64,000 nt of DNA from Noviherbaspirillum saxi (GTDB taxonomy: Bacteria > Pseudomonadota > Gammaproteobacteria > Burkholderiales > Burkholderiaceae_D). This document shows, one piece after another, positions 36,466 to 45,569 of the stretch. The notes beneath the pieces are model-generated. The model saw only the letters and a list, made by a program, of their open reading frames with translations, was not told the DNA's origin and did no database searches. Location of the stretch: contig NZ_QYUO01000001.1 of assembly GCF_003591035.1 (NCBI RefSeq), forward strand, positions 248,001-312,000. Direction: 5' to 3'. A program made the translations under genes and the position numbers. Every line of letters starts with the position of its first letter. Position 1 is the first letter of the stretch.

Positions 36466-37401
36466 ATGAAAAAGTTTTTGGTCACAATGCTGGTTGCCGC
36501 AAGTGCATTGTCGGTAGTTGTGTCCGAAGCCCAGGCCAAGCGCGTGGGCGGCGGCGGATCGATTGGCAAGCAGTCGCAAAGCGTGAGCCGGCAGTCGGCA
36601 GCTCCGGCGCAAAGCCAGGCCGCGCCAGCCGCTGCCAAACCCGCAGCAGCTGCCCCGGCAGCCGCAGCCAAACCGGCCAGCCCGTGGAAAGGCATACTCG
36701 GCGGCGCATTGCTCGGCCTGGGTCTGGGCGCGCTGCTGTCGCACCTTGGCCTTGGCGGCGCGATGGCCAGCATGATCAGCACCTTGCTGATGGTTGCGTT
36801 GCTGGCTGGTGCTGCGTACTTCATCTATCGCATGGTGATGCGCAAGCGTGATGGCGGAATGGCTGCAAAGAATGGCATGACGCCGGCCTACGCAGGGTCA
36901 TCGAGCGGCTATACGCCGGAAATCGGTTCGCGTGTCGAACCGGTGCAGCCGGCAGCGCTGCAAGCTCCGCTCACCGCTTCCGCCGGCAATGTCGGCGATG
37001 AAGCCGGTGAAAAAGCAAGCTTCAGTGTGCCGGATGGCTTCGATACCGTAGGCTTCCTGCGCCATGCGAAGACTTACTTCATCCGTTTGCAGGCTGCATG
37101 GGATAAGGCCGACGTGAACGATTTGCGTGAATTCACTTCACCGGAAATGTTTGCCGAAATGAAACTGCAGTTGCAGGAACGCGGCGCATCGGCCAACCAT
37201 ACCGATGTGGTCTCGCTGGATGCCGAACTGCTTGGCATCGAGACCGTTGGCAGCGATTACATGGCGAGCGTGAAGTTCACCGGCATGATCCGCGAAATGG
37301 AAAATGCACCGGCAGAGCCGTTCACGGAAGTATGGAACCTGTCCAAGCCCGTCGCAGGCTCGGGCGGCTGGATCTTGGCCGGCATCCAGCAAGTGTCGTA
37401 A
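36466..37401 (+). CDS. Tim44-like domain protein
   Basis: The product is 311 aa with a strong ribosome site (CGGAGGAAAC) and a signal-like N-terminus (MKKFLVTMLVAASALSVVVS). A low-complexity Ala/Pro/Gln stretch (about residues 30-70) leads to two hydrophobic segments (PWKGILGGALLGLGLGALL and MISTLLMVALLAGAAYFIYR). The C-terminal Tim44-like domain (about 190-311) has GFLRHAKTYFIRLQAAWDKA and LREFTSPEMFAEMKLQLQ. The fold resembles mitochondrial Tim44; in bacteria it is membrane-bound and of uncertain role. An efficient terminator follows. Confidence 0.9.
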   Translation: MKKFLVTMLVAASALSVVVSEAQAKRVGGGGSIGKQSQSVSRQSAAPAQSQAAPAAAKPAAAAPAAAAKPASPWKGILGGALLGLGLGALLSHLGLGGAMASMISTLLMVALLAGAAYFIYRMVMRKRDGGMAAKNGMTPAYAGSSSGYTPEIGSRVEPVQPAALQAPLTASAGNVGDEAGEKASFSVPDGFDTVGFLRHAKTYFIRLQAAWDKADVNDLREFTSPEMFAEMKLQLQERGASANHTDVVSLDAELLGIETVGSDYMASVKFTGMIREMENAPAEPFTEVWNLSKPVAGSGGWILAGIQQVS

Positions 37402-37480
37402 TACAAACAGGCGATACAAGAGCGATAAGGCGATACGCAGCTGCTGTGTACCGCCGATGCGCGCCATAGGCAAAAAAGGA

Positions 37481-37505
37481 AGGGCTGGGCGACCAGCCCT
37501 TTTTT
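37481..37505 (+). terminator. Rho-independent terminator after the Tim44-like gene
   Basis: The 8-bp stem AGGGCTGG/CCAGCCCT with a GCGA loop is followed by a T-run at 37501-37505; the left side has an A-run, so it can also act on the minus strand. Confidence 0.88.
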
Positions 37506-37607
37506 CATGCCCGCTGTGTTTGTCTCCTGCGCTTCGTCCGGCCGTTTGCCGCAGTGGTGTCGCGAGAATGCGCGTTTTAAATTACCTTGCGCGCAAATCG
37601 GTGCGCG

Positions 37608-40235
37608 TCAATGCATGCCGTCGCGTGTGTCCGGCAACGTCTTGTGCTGTTGATCGATCAGCATGCGTTCAAACCATTCGGCCGGAGCCGGCCTGGAAAA
37701 CAGATAGCCCTGTCCGAAGTCGCAGCCGGCGGCGGTGAGCAGGTCGCGCTGTTCCTGAGTTTCGATGCCTTCGGCGATCACTTTTAATCCCAGGCGGTGC
37801 GCCATCATGATGATCGATTCGGCAATCGCACGGTCGCCTTCATTGACCGTCATGTCGCGCACGAAGGACTGGTCGATCTTCAGGTAATCGATGTCGAATT
37901 TTTTCAGGTAAGCCATCGACGAATAGCCTGTTCCGAAGTCGTCAAGCGCGACCTGCATGCCGGCGTCGCGGTATTCCAGCAGCTTGTCGGCGACTGTCTG
38001 CGACGCATTGAGCAACAGGCCTTCGGTGATTTCGACGGCAATGCTTTGTCCGGACAATCCGACATGGCGCAGATAGCTGGCCCAGTTGATGTCTTCCGAG
38101 TGTGACAGAAACTGCACTGGCGACTTGTTGACGCCGATCTGGAACGGCGTGCCGAGTATCTTGCTCCAGCGTTCGGAACACGCGGCGGCCTGGGTAAAGA
38201 CCCAGTTGCCGATGTCATGGATCATGCCCGATTCCTCTGCCAGCGGAATGAAACGCGACGGATCGACCGGGCCCAGTCCCGGATGATGCCAGCGCAGCAA
38301 TGCCTCGGCCTTGACGATGCAGCCGCTCGTCAGATCCACGACCGGCTGGTAATGCACTTTCAATTGGCCGGCATTCAACGCATGCCGCAGGTCGCCCGAC
38401 AGCCGTAGCCGATGGTGCGCTTCTTCCTGCATCGAACGGGTGAAATAACTGAACTGGTTGCGTCCCGCCTGCTTGGCGACGTACATTGCCTGATCGGCGT
38501 TGCGCACCAATTCTTCCGGCGTGGCGGCATCGGCCGGATACATCGTGATGCCGACACTGCCGGACAGATACGCAACTTCCTTGCCGAGGCGAAAAGGCTC
38601 GGCAAGCGCCGCCAGGATCTTTTGCGCGATGCCTTCGACATGCGCCATCGTGTCAAGCTCGGTGAGGATCACCGTGAATTCATCGCCGCCCAGGCGCGCG
38701 ACGGTATCCGAGTGGCGTACGCAATCGCCCAGCCGCCGTGCGGCCTGGGTCAGCAGCAGGTCGCCGATATCGTGACCGAGCAAGTCGTTCACTTCCTTGA
38801 AGCGGTCCAGGTCGATGAACAGCAAGGCCACATGTTTGCCGCTGCGCTGCGCTTTCCTGACCTCGTTTTCCAGCCGGTCGCGAAACAGGCGGCGGTTCGG
38901 CAAGCCGGTCAGCGCGTCGAAATTGGCATGGTGCCAGATCCGCTCCTCCGATTGCCGCTTTTCCGACACATCGGTCATTGTGCCTGTCATGCGCAGCGGG
39001 CGGCCCTCGCTATCGCGTGCGACCACCACCGCGCGCGATAGCATCCATTTCGAGCTGCCATCCTTGCACTGCAGCCGGTATTCGCGCGAAAAGGATGAAT
39101 CCTTGCCATCGAGGCAGGCTTGCAGTGCAAACAAGGTCGGTTCGCGATCGTCCGGATAAATGCGACTTTCCCATTCATCGACGCTAGTAGAAATCTCCTC
39201 TTCGCCATACCCGAGCATTTCCTTCCAGCGGCGCGAATACGTCACTTCGTTGCGCACGATGTTCCAGTCCCAGATGCCGTCACCCGAACCTTCAAGCGCC
39301 AGCCGCAAGCGCTGATTGGAGGCGCGCAATTCATCGCGTGTGCGCATCGTTTCGCTCACGTCCTGCCCCTGCACGAAGATGCCCGAGACCCTTCCATCGT
39401 CTTCCACAATGGGCTGGAAGATGAAATCGACATACAGTTCTTCCAGCGGTCCGTCCTGGCCTCGCTGCACGATGACCTGCGACGCATGTCCGACGTATTC
39501 GGTGCCGCTTGCATACACGCGGTCGAGCAAGTCGACATAGCCGCGCGCCTCGGTTTCGGTGAGCACGTCGCGTATCGGCTTGCCGATCACATCGGTTTTG
39601 CGGAACAGTTCATGGTATGCGGCATTAGCCAGTTCGAATACATGTTCGGGACCGCGCAAAATGGCGATGAACGCGGGCGCATGATCGAACAGGCGGCGCA
39701 AGGTCGTCAGCTCCGCATCGAGGTTGCGGTTTTTGGTTTCCAGTGCCTGCGAGCGCCGGAATATGTTGCCGCGTACATGCAACAGCGCGTTCGATTCCAG
39801 TTCTGCTTTCTTGGCTGCCTGCTTCAGTTTCAGCATATCGGTAATGTCCACCGGATTCTGAATCAGGAATTCCACCTTGCCATCGGCATCGAGTATCGGC
39901 GTGTGGATAACGCTCCAGTAACGTTCTTCAAAGGTCTGTCCATGGGCCGTTGCGCAAGGCACGCCGTAACGGATCATGGAAATGAAATCGGCCTTGCCGG
40001 TTTTCAATGCGCGTTCAAGCGACTCGGTCAGCAGCGCAAGGTTGCGGTACTCGGTAATGGCAGGATTATCAGGAAACGCTGCACCGACATGCAGCCCGAC
40101 GATATCTTCGCGCCTCCTGCCTACCGCTTGCAGATAAGCGTCATTGGCATCAATGATGATGAATTCCTTCGACAGGCACAGATAAAGATTGGGCGCCACG
40201 CGCAACGCGGTTTTGTAATCGAACTGTAGGGTCAT
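37608..40235 (-). CDS. Multi-PAS GGDEF-EAL cyclic-di-GMP enzyme (cytoplasmic)
   Basis: The product is 875 aa from the ATG at 40235; an ATG at 40271 in frame is also possible. There is no membrane helix. Three PAS-type sensors come first (about residues 5-125, 170-290 and 300-425), then GGDEF (RLGGDEF near 515, with inhibitory-site RHSD five residues before) and EAL (AEALLRWHHP near 643). EAL blocks EITEG, DDFGTGYSSM, LKIDQSF and AEGIET are present. Both enzymatic halves look intact. It would sense a soluble or redox signal and tune c-di-GMP. Confidence 0.93.
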   Translation of the reverse strand: MTLQFDYKTALRVAPNLYLCLSKEFIIIDANDAYLQAVGRRREDIVGLHVGAAFPDNPAITEYRNLALLTESLERALKTGKADFISMIRYGVPCATAHGQTFEERYWSVIHTPILDADGKVEFLIQNPVDITDMLKLKQAAKKAELESNALLHVRGNIFRRSQALETKNRNLDAELTTLRRLFDHAPAFIAILRGPEHVFELANAAYHELFRKTDVIGKPIRDVLTETEARGYVDLLDRVYASGTEYVGHASQVIVQRGQDGPLEELYVDFIFQPIVEDDGRVSGIFVQGQDVSETMRTRDELRASNQRLRLALEGSGDGIWDWNIVRNEVTYSRRWKEMLGYGEEEISTSVDEWESRIYPDDREPTLFALQACLDGKDSSFSREYRLQCKDGSSKWMLSRAVVVARDSEGRPLRMTGTMTDVSEKRQSEERIWHHANFDALTGLPNRRLFRDRLENEVRKAQRSGKHVALLFIDLDRFKEVNDLLGHDIGDLLLTQAARRLGDCVRHSDTVARLGGDEFTVILTELDTMAHVEGIAQKILAALAEPFRLGKEVAYLSGSVGITMYPADAATPEELVRNADQAMYVAKQAGRNQFSYFTRSMQEEAHHRLRLSGDLRHALNAGQLKVHYQPVVDLTSGCIVKAEALLRWHHPGLGPVDPSRFIPLAEESGMIHDIGNWVFTQAAACSERWSKILGTPFQIGVNKSPVQFLSHSEDINWASYLRHVGLSGQSIAVEITEGLLLNASQTVADKLLEYRDAGMQVALDDFGTGYSSMAYLKKFDIDYLKIDQSFVRDMTVNEGDRAIAESIIMMAHRLGLKVIAEGIETQEQRDLLTAAGCDFGQGYLFSRPAPAEWFERMLIDQQHKTLPDTRDGMH

Positions 40236-40428
40236 TGCGGGTACCGGCGCCGTGTTCGAGCAGCGATGCAATATTGCGTTGAAACATCAAATTGCGCGGC
40301 TGCTCTGAAGAAAAGACAAAGTGACAATCATTGTAGATTGCTATGCATGCGTCGCGGTTCCCTGCAAGCATTGACATTCTCCTGCTCGCCCCTACATAGA
40401 GTCCACTGTTCACTTTTCGGTAAGCATC

Positions 40429-41565
40429 ATGCGCGTGCGATCGTCTGCAGTTGTCGTGGTATCCATGCTGGCATTGCTGCATGCCTATATCGGCTGGCGC
40501 ATTCTGCCGGCACTGCCTGTGCCTTCCTTGGTGGAGGGAGTCGGCATCGCATTGCTGCTGTTATCGTGTGCCTTGGTCCCTGCGGGTATGCTCGCACATG
40601 TCATTGTCCGCCCGCCGCTCGCGGATCGACTGTCGTGGGCCGGCATGCTGGTGCTCGGCATGTTTTCTTCATTGTTTGTACTCACTTTGCTGCGCGACCT
40701 GATGTTGTCGGCATCAGGTTTGTTTGGTGTGCATGGTGCTGAGCTGACGACATGGTCCGCAGTCGCCGTGCCTTCGCTGGCGGCATTGGCGACACTGATC
40801 GGTTTTTTCAACGCGCGGCGCGTGGCGCGGGTAGTGGATGTCGAAGTGCCCATCGACAACCTGCCAGAGGCTTTGCACGGCTTTACGATTGCGCAGATCA
40901 GCGATATCCATGTCGGGCCGACCATCAAGCGCGGCTACCTCGATGCGATCGTCGATCGCGTGAATACTTTGCAAGCCGATGCAGTTGCCGTCACTGGCGA
41001 CCTGGTCGATGGCAGCGTGCGCAATCTTGCACCGCATACCGCGCCGCTGGCACGGCTGGCGGCACGTCACGGCGCATATTTTGTCACCGGCAATCATGAG
41101 TATTATTCGAATGCACATGCCTGGATCGATGAAGTGCGCAGGCTCGGCCTGACGGTACTGATGAATGAACATGTGGTCCTGCCGCATGACGGCGCTGCGG
41201 TGCTGCTCGCCGGCGTCAACGATTTCACCGCCCATCATTTCGATGCTTCCCATCGCAGCGATCCGCGCGCGGCATTGGCTGGCGCGCCCGCCGATGTCGG
41301 CGTCAAGATTTTGCTGGCGCATCAGCCGCGCAGTGCCCCGGCGGCAGCCGAAGCGGGCTTCGACCTCCAGTTGTCCGGTCATACGCATGGCGGGCAGTTT
41401 TTTCCGTGGAATTTTTTCGTGCCCATGCAGCAGCCGTACGTGGCAGGGCTCAACCGCTTGAAAAAGCTGTGGGTTTATACCAGCCGCGGCACCGGCTACT
41501 GGGGACCGCCGAAACGCTTCGGCGCGCCGTCCGAAATCACCCGCGTCACACTGGTTAGGTCATAA
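40429..41565 (+). CDS. Membrane-anchored metallophosphoesterase
   Basis: The product is 378 aa. Four hydrophobic segments occupy about residues 5-125. The calcineurin-like phosphoesterase domain then carries all metal motifs: ISDIHVGP near residue 158, VTGDLVDG, VTGNHEYY, LLAHQP and LSGHTHGGQF. Proteins of this YkuE/YaeI-like type include UDP-diacylglucosamine pyrophosphohydrolase-like and broader phosphodiesterases; the substrate is not evident. It is divergent from the multi-PAS gene. Confidence 0.9.
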   Translation: MRVRSSAVVVVSMLALLHAYIGWRILPALPVPSLVEGVGIALLLLSCALVPAGMLAHVIVRPPLADRLSWAGMLVLGMFSSLFVLTLLRDLMLSASGLFGVHGAELTTWSAVAVPSLAALATLIGFFNARRVARVVDVEVPIDNLPEALHGFTIAQISDIHVGPTIKRGYLDAIVDRVNTLQADAVAVTGDLVDGSVRNLAPHTAPLARLAARHGAYFVTGNHEYYSNAHAWIDEVRRLGLTVLMNEHVVLPHDGAAVLLAGVNDFTAHHFDASHRSDPRAALAGAPADVGVKILLAHQPRSAPAAAEAGFDLQLSGHTHGGQFFPWNFFVPMQQPYVAGLNRLKKLWVYTSRGTGYWGPPKRFGAPSEITRVTLVRS

Positions 41566-41718
41566 CGACTGAAGCTTGGGCCGGCGGCGAATCGGCTGGG
41601 TCTGGTTGTGCAGTGGGCCAGCTTGCATTGTGGCGTAAAAGAAATCTCTCTTAAAGCTCATCCCGCACTGCAACAAGTAGAAACAAATCACCCGTCAAAC
41701 ATACTCTAAGCTAACGAA

Positions 41719-41798
41719 CCTGCTTCCTAAAAGCAGGTCGAAACCCGGCAAGCCAACGCCGCATGGCTGTCGCGCCTACCTATGCGCGACAGCCATGC
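41719..41798 (+). other. Two hairpins in the leader of an orphan gene
   Basis: A 7-bp stem CCTGCTT/AAGCAGG (41719-41737) is followed by a perfect 15-bp stem GCATGGCTGTCGCGC/GCGCGACAGCCATGC with an 8-nt loop (41761-41798). Neither has a T-run. They lie 56 bp before the start of the gene at 41854, within a 288-bp gap. The layout could be a structured 5' leader, a small RNA or an mRNA-end stem; I matched it to no known riboswitch. Confidence 0.55.
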
Positions 41799-41853
41799 CC
41801 CGGTCCACGGCAGCAAACGGATTTGAATTGCGGAAACATGTAAGGAGATTGAC

Positions 41854-42564
41854 GTGGGCATCCTAGGCAGCATCATGGGCAGGCGTGAGCCTGAGGTCGC
41901 ATATCGCACGGTCGATGGAGGACACCCTGCCCCCTATCCGGACATGACGGATGAACAGCTCTATAACTACGAGATGACGTTCGACGTGCCGCGGCGCACA
42001 TTCGATAAACCGCCGCATTCCATCAAGCCGAAGGAAGAGGAGCCAACCATACGACGCGAACTCAAGACGGAGATACGGGCCGAACCGCGCATGGAGCCGC
42101 GCGCACGACAGACCGAAACGGCATTCGACGCGCCACGCTATACCGCGCGCCCGACGCAGGGTAGCGACAACATGCGTGAACCGGCGTCGGTATTTACCCA
42201 GGCCGCTACGCCGGCGGCCGCACGCACGCTAGACTTGAGCAAGCCGGTACGGCTGACGACGACCAAGCAGTCGGTGGAAATCATTACGACCCGCGCACGG
42301 CATCCGGTCTACAAAGTGCATGGCTATATAGGCGACGATGATGTGGTGACGGTATTCACGATCGATGGACGGCTGTCGGAAAACGGTTTTCCCTATCTGG
42401 AAAACATTCCGACCAAGCAGCAATTGCATGTCAATATATATCCGAATCCCGACAACCATAGCCGCGACCGTTATCTGCTGACACAGCATGCGAGCCGGGA
42501 CGAGGCGGACGCCGAGGCGCGGCCCGGAAGACTCGCTTGCGTGCCGGTGCAGTTCAATGCGTGA
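41854..42564 (+). CDS. Hypothetical cytoplasmic protein
   Basis: The product is 236 aa from a GTG at 41854, preceded by a strong AAGGAGATTGAC site. Residues about 1-125 are charged and disordered-looking (repeated Arg/Glu/Pro). Residues about 130-236 look folded (VRLTTTKQSVEIITTRARHP, VYKVHGYIGDDDVVTVFTID). No signal peptide or membrane segment is present. I do not recognise a family. The upstream hairpin pair is its most notable feature. Confidence 0.7.
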   Translation: MGILGSIMGRREPEVAYRTVDGGHPAPYPDMTDEQLYNYEMTFDVPRRTFDKPPHSIKPKEEEPTIRRELKTEIRAEPRMEPRARQTETAFDAPRYTARPTQGSDNMREPASVFTQAATPAAARTLDLSKPVRLTTTKQSVEIITTRARHPVYKVHGYIGDDDVVTVFTIDGRLSENGFPYLENIPTKQQLHVNIYPNPDNHSRDRYLLTQHASRDEADAEARPGRLACVPVQFNA

Positions 42565-42817
42565 TCTCCGGCTACGATCCTCCGGCTTCGCTCAAGCTCG
42601 CTCTTCCGTGGTGAACAAGGTCTTCAGTTCACGCGGTTGCGACCGCCAGTACCGGGACGGCGCATCGACCTGCGCTGCAAGGCGGCGCCATCTGGCGCAA
42701 CCGGCGTCTCGGCAGCCTGCGTAAATGGCGGCACGACGGTGTAAAAGGTCTTCAGCCATCGGCCGCCTGATGATCGCATGCGTTTTTCCATAAGAAAGCA
42801 AAACATAACCTACAGCC

Positions 42818-43831
42818 ATGGCCGTTCCTAGCAAGTCCCAGCTAATCATTCTTGCCTCCTATTTGCTGGCGGGAGCTGCATTGCTGCTGGTGCTGCTAAA
42901 AGGTTTGCTGGCGGCCCTGTTTTCCGGCCTGCTCGTGTATGCGCTGGTGCATGTGCTGTCGCCGCCGTTGGCGCGCAATATCAGTGACCACCGTGCGCGC
43001 ATGCTGGCGGTGATCATCCTCGGCAGTGTGATCGTGCTGTTGCTGTCGCTTGCAGTCTGGGGGGCAATCAGCTTTTTTCAAAGCGATGCCGGTAACCTTG
43101 GCGTACTGATGCAAAAGATGGCCGACATCATCGAAGCCTCGCGCGACCAGATGCCGCCCTGGCTCAAGGACAGTATTCCGGCCAGCGCAGAAGCGATCCG
43201 CGAAACGATTACCGCCTGGCTGCGCGCCCATGCATCGCAGGCGCAAACAATCGGGCAGCAAGCCGGCCGTACTGTCGCCCATTTATTGATCGGCATGGCG
43301 ATTGGCGCGATGGCGGCGTTGTACGACACCACCACGCCGCCCAATTACAAACCGCTCGCATCGGCCCTGCATGCGCGCGTGGTCAACCTGCATAGCGCCT
43401 TCCGCCAGATCGTGTTCGCCCAGGTGCGCATTGCCGCCATCAATGCCGCTTTTACCGCGATTTATCTGGTGGTGGTGTTGCCGCTCGCAGGTATTCATCT
43501 GCCGCTGACCAAGAGCATGATTGCGATTACCTTCGTCGCCGGCTTGCTGCCGGTGATCGGCAACCTGATTTCGAACACGGTGATCGTGATCGTCGGTCTG
43601 TCGCATTCACTGTCGATCGCATTGGCATCGCTGGTATTTTTGATCGTGATCCACAAGCTGGAATATTTTCTCAATGCGAAAATTATCGGCGCGCATATCA
43701 ATGCGAAAGCATGGGAATTGCTCGCAGCAATGCTTGCCATGGAAGCGGTATTCGGATTGCCGGGGGTCATTGCCGCTCCGGTGTTTTATGCCTATGCGAA
43801 AAAAGAGCTCACCGATCGTGGCCTTGTTTGA
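42818..43831 (+). CDS. AI-2E family transporter (PerM/UPF0118)
   Basis: The product is 337 aa with about eight hydrophobic segments and the family signature near the C-terminus (GLLPVIGNLISNTVIVIVGL, then LVFLIVIHKLEYFLNAKIIG). The family includes proteins proposed to export autoinducer-2 or to act as antiporters; substrate cannot be read here. The 253 bp upstream (42565-42817) show no convincing gene. Confidence 0.9.
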   Translation: MAVPSKSQLIILASYLLAGAALLLVLLKGLLAALFSGLLVYALVHVLSPPLARNISDHRARMLAVIILGSVIVLLLSLAVWGAISFFQSDAGNLGVLMQKMADIIEASRDQMPPWLKDSIPASAEAIRETITAWLRAHASQAQTIGQQAGRTVAHLLIGMAIGAMAALYDTTTPPNYKPLASALHARVVNLHSAFRQIVFAQVRIAAINAAFTAIYLVVVLPLAGIHLPLTKSMIAITFVAGLLPVIGNLISNTVIVIVGLSHSLSIALASLVFLIVIHKLEYFLNAKIIGAHINAKAWELLAAMLAMEAVFGLPGVIAAPVFYAYAKKELTDRGLV

Positions 43832-43927
43832 GAAATATTCAAATCTGAAACTTCGGCAATTTGCCGCTATCCCATTGATACGGACCGGCACATCAGGTCC
43901 ATGACGCATAGCTAACCGGAGAACCAT

Positions 43928-44203
43928 ATGTCGAATCTGAAGCGCACCCCTGCAGAGGATGAAAACCAGCAAGCGGCTTCATCGCATGGCAACAATTCGA
44001 AGTCGGTGACCCCGAAGGATGTATCGGCAGGCGATGCAGCGGCGCGCGATGTCCGCGAACGCAAGACCCGTTCGGCCGACAAGGCGGAAAAAGAGGAAGA
44101 GCAGATTGACGATGCGGTGGAATTGACTTTCCCTGCCAGCGATCCGATCGCGATTCCCAAGCCGGAAACCGAAGCCGACAAACGCAAAGCGGGCCGCGCC
44201 TGA
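43928..44203 (+). CDS. Small acidic/charged protein with FPASDP motif
   Basis: The product is 91 aa, strongly hydrophilic, with no signal. Near residues 60-76 it carries DDAVELTFPASDPIAIPK, a variant of the DEAxxxSFPASDPP motif found in many short proteobacterial proteins of unknown role. Most of the rest is probably disordered. The coding end runs into a 15-bp tandem repeat (44192-44236). Confidence 0.75.
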   Translation: MSNLKRTPAEDENQQAASSHGNNSKSVTPKDVSAGDAAARDVRERKTRSADKAEKEEEQIDDAVELTFPASDPIAIPKPETEADKRKAGRA

Positions 44204-44236
44204 GCCGGCCGCGCCTAAGCCGGCCGCGCCTGAAGT
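44192..44236. repeat. Three 15-bp tandem repeats over a stop codon
   Basis: Units GGCCGCGCCTGAGCC, GGCCGCGCCTAAGCC and GGCCGCGCCTGAAGT run head to tail. Because each unit is five codons, every copy places a stop (TGA, TAA, TGA) in the same frame as the small gene, so termination is repeated. Confidence 0.85.
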
Positions 44237-44294
44237 CGCGGTAAGCGTAGCGCCCGCAACGCAGATGGGTAGGTACCGGCCCATACGGTATGGA

Positions 44295-45428
44295 CTAGGC
44301 GCGCGCACCGGTGTCAAACAATTGCCAGTTTCCCCTGCCGCGCCGCTTTGCCAGATACATTGCATTGTCGGCCGCCGTCAGCAGACGCTCGCCGTTTTCC
44401 GCATCGTGCGGGTACAGGCTGATGCCGATACTGGGAGTGATGTGGAGTTCATGGCCTTCGATCTGATAGGGTTGCGACAGCGCTTCCAGTACTTTTTGCG
44501 CAATGTCGCCGGCGGCCTTGGCGACATGGATTTCGGGCAGCACCAGCACGAATTCATCTCCACCGACGCGCGATACCGTATCGACCGCCCTTAGCAGGCC
44601 GCGCAAGCGCAGGGCGACCGCTTGCAGCAACAGATCACCGATGCGATGTCCCAAGCGATCGTTGACCGGCTTGAAGCAATCGAGATCGATGAATTGCACC
44701 GCGACCTGATGGCCATTGCGGCGCGCCATTTCCAATGCCTGTTCCAGCCTGTCTTCGAGCAGACGGCGATTGGGCAGGCCGGTGAGTGCATCGTGGTTTG
44801 CCAGGTAGCGGATCTGCTCTTCCGCTTGCAGGCGTTCCTGGATTTCGGCTTGCAGACGGGCGTTCGCCATGGCCAGCTCGGCTGTCCTTTCCTGTACCCG
44901 CAATTCCAGTTCATCGCGGGCACGCAGCAGCGCTTCCTGCGCATGCTTGCGATCGGTAATGTCTTCCGTGATGAAGATGGCGCCCTTGCTGCTGTCGCCG
45001 GGATCGACCAGGCGTCCCAGCATGCGGCACCAGAAAGTGCTACCGTCGCGGCGCGCCATCAAGACTTCGGTATCGAGCCGCTGGCCACTGCGCAGCGCCG
45101 GCGTCGCGATGCGTATCCAGTCGTCATAAGCGGCTTGGCTGGGGTACGTGATGCCGGCCGCCTGCCCGACCAGTTCATTGCTTTCCCAGCCGAACATATC
45201 GGAAAAACGGCGATTGCAATGCAGGAAAGTGCGGCGGCGGGTAAAGGCGATGCCGAGCGAAGCGTTATCGAGAATCGCCTGGTATTCCAGCAGCGTATCG
45301 CGGAGCTGGAGTTTGCCTTCCGACGGCGGATTGTGATTGATGCTTGCGGACAGGATAAGGCCTCCCGATGGACTCCCCGTTCCGTCTGCATGGATCTGAT
45401 GGCACTGCCTGGCGACAGCGGGTGGCAT
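44295..45428 (-). CDS. PAS-GGDEF diguanylate cyclase
   Basis: The product is 377 aa from the ATG at 45428. A PAS domain with PAC (about residues 45-165) connects by a coiled-coil-like helix to a GGDEF domain (about 200-375): metal region FIDLDCFKPVND, active site RVGGDEFVLV near residue 287, and inhibitory-site RAVD five residues before it. There is no EAL domain, so it should only make c-di-GMP, with product inhibition. No membrane helix is visible. It is the third c-di-GMP enzyme in this part of the window. Confidence 0.93.
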   Translation of the reverse strand: MPPAVARQCHQIHADGTGSPSGGLILSASINHNPPSEGKLQLRDTLLEYQAILDNASLGIAFTRRRTFLHCNRRFSDMFGWESNELVGQAAGITYPSQAAYDDWIRIATPALRSGQRLDTEVLMARRDGSTFWCRMLGRLVDPGDSSKGAIFITEDITDRKHAQEALLRARDELELRVQERTAELAMANARLQAEIQERLQAEEQIRYLANHDALTGLPNRRLLEDRLEQALEMARRNGHQVAVQFIDLDCFKPVNDRLGHRIGDLLLQAVALRLRGLLRAVDTVSRVGGDEFVLVLPEIHVAKAAGDIAQKVLEALSQPYQIEGHELHITPSIGISLYPHDAENGERLLTAADNAMYLAKRRGRGNWQLFDTGARA

Positions 45429-45569
45429 ACGGAACGCGCGGTTTATTTTTGGTGATTTTGCGCGACACCGTATCCTACTCTTTCTTTACTAAAATGGCGT
45501 TGCCAGATTTATATCGATCCCTGTACTTCGCATGGATGGGTGCGCCATCCATGCGAATCCGGCCGCTAC

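Noticed and set aside
36240..36824. 194-codon minus-strand frame
   Set aside because: It overlaps the Tim44-like gene and its promoter region and has no domain.
41719..41798. Cyclic-di-GMP or other known riboswitch
   Set aside because: The position among c-di-GMP genes invited the idea, but the conserved GEMM core and other riboswitch cores I know are not present.
42592..42849. Small minus-strand frames (85 aa, and 60 aa at 42624-42806) in the gap before the AI-2E transporter
   Set aside because: No ribosome site, no family resemblance; the longer one overlaps the transporter start. One could be a micro-protein, but nothing supports it.
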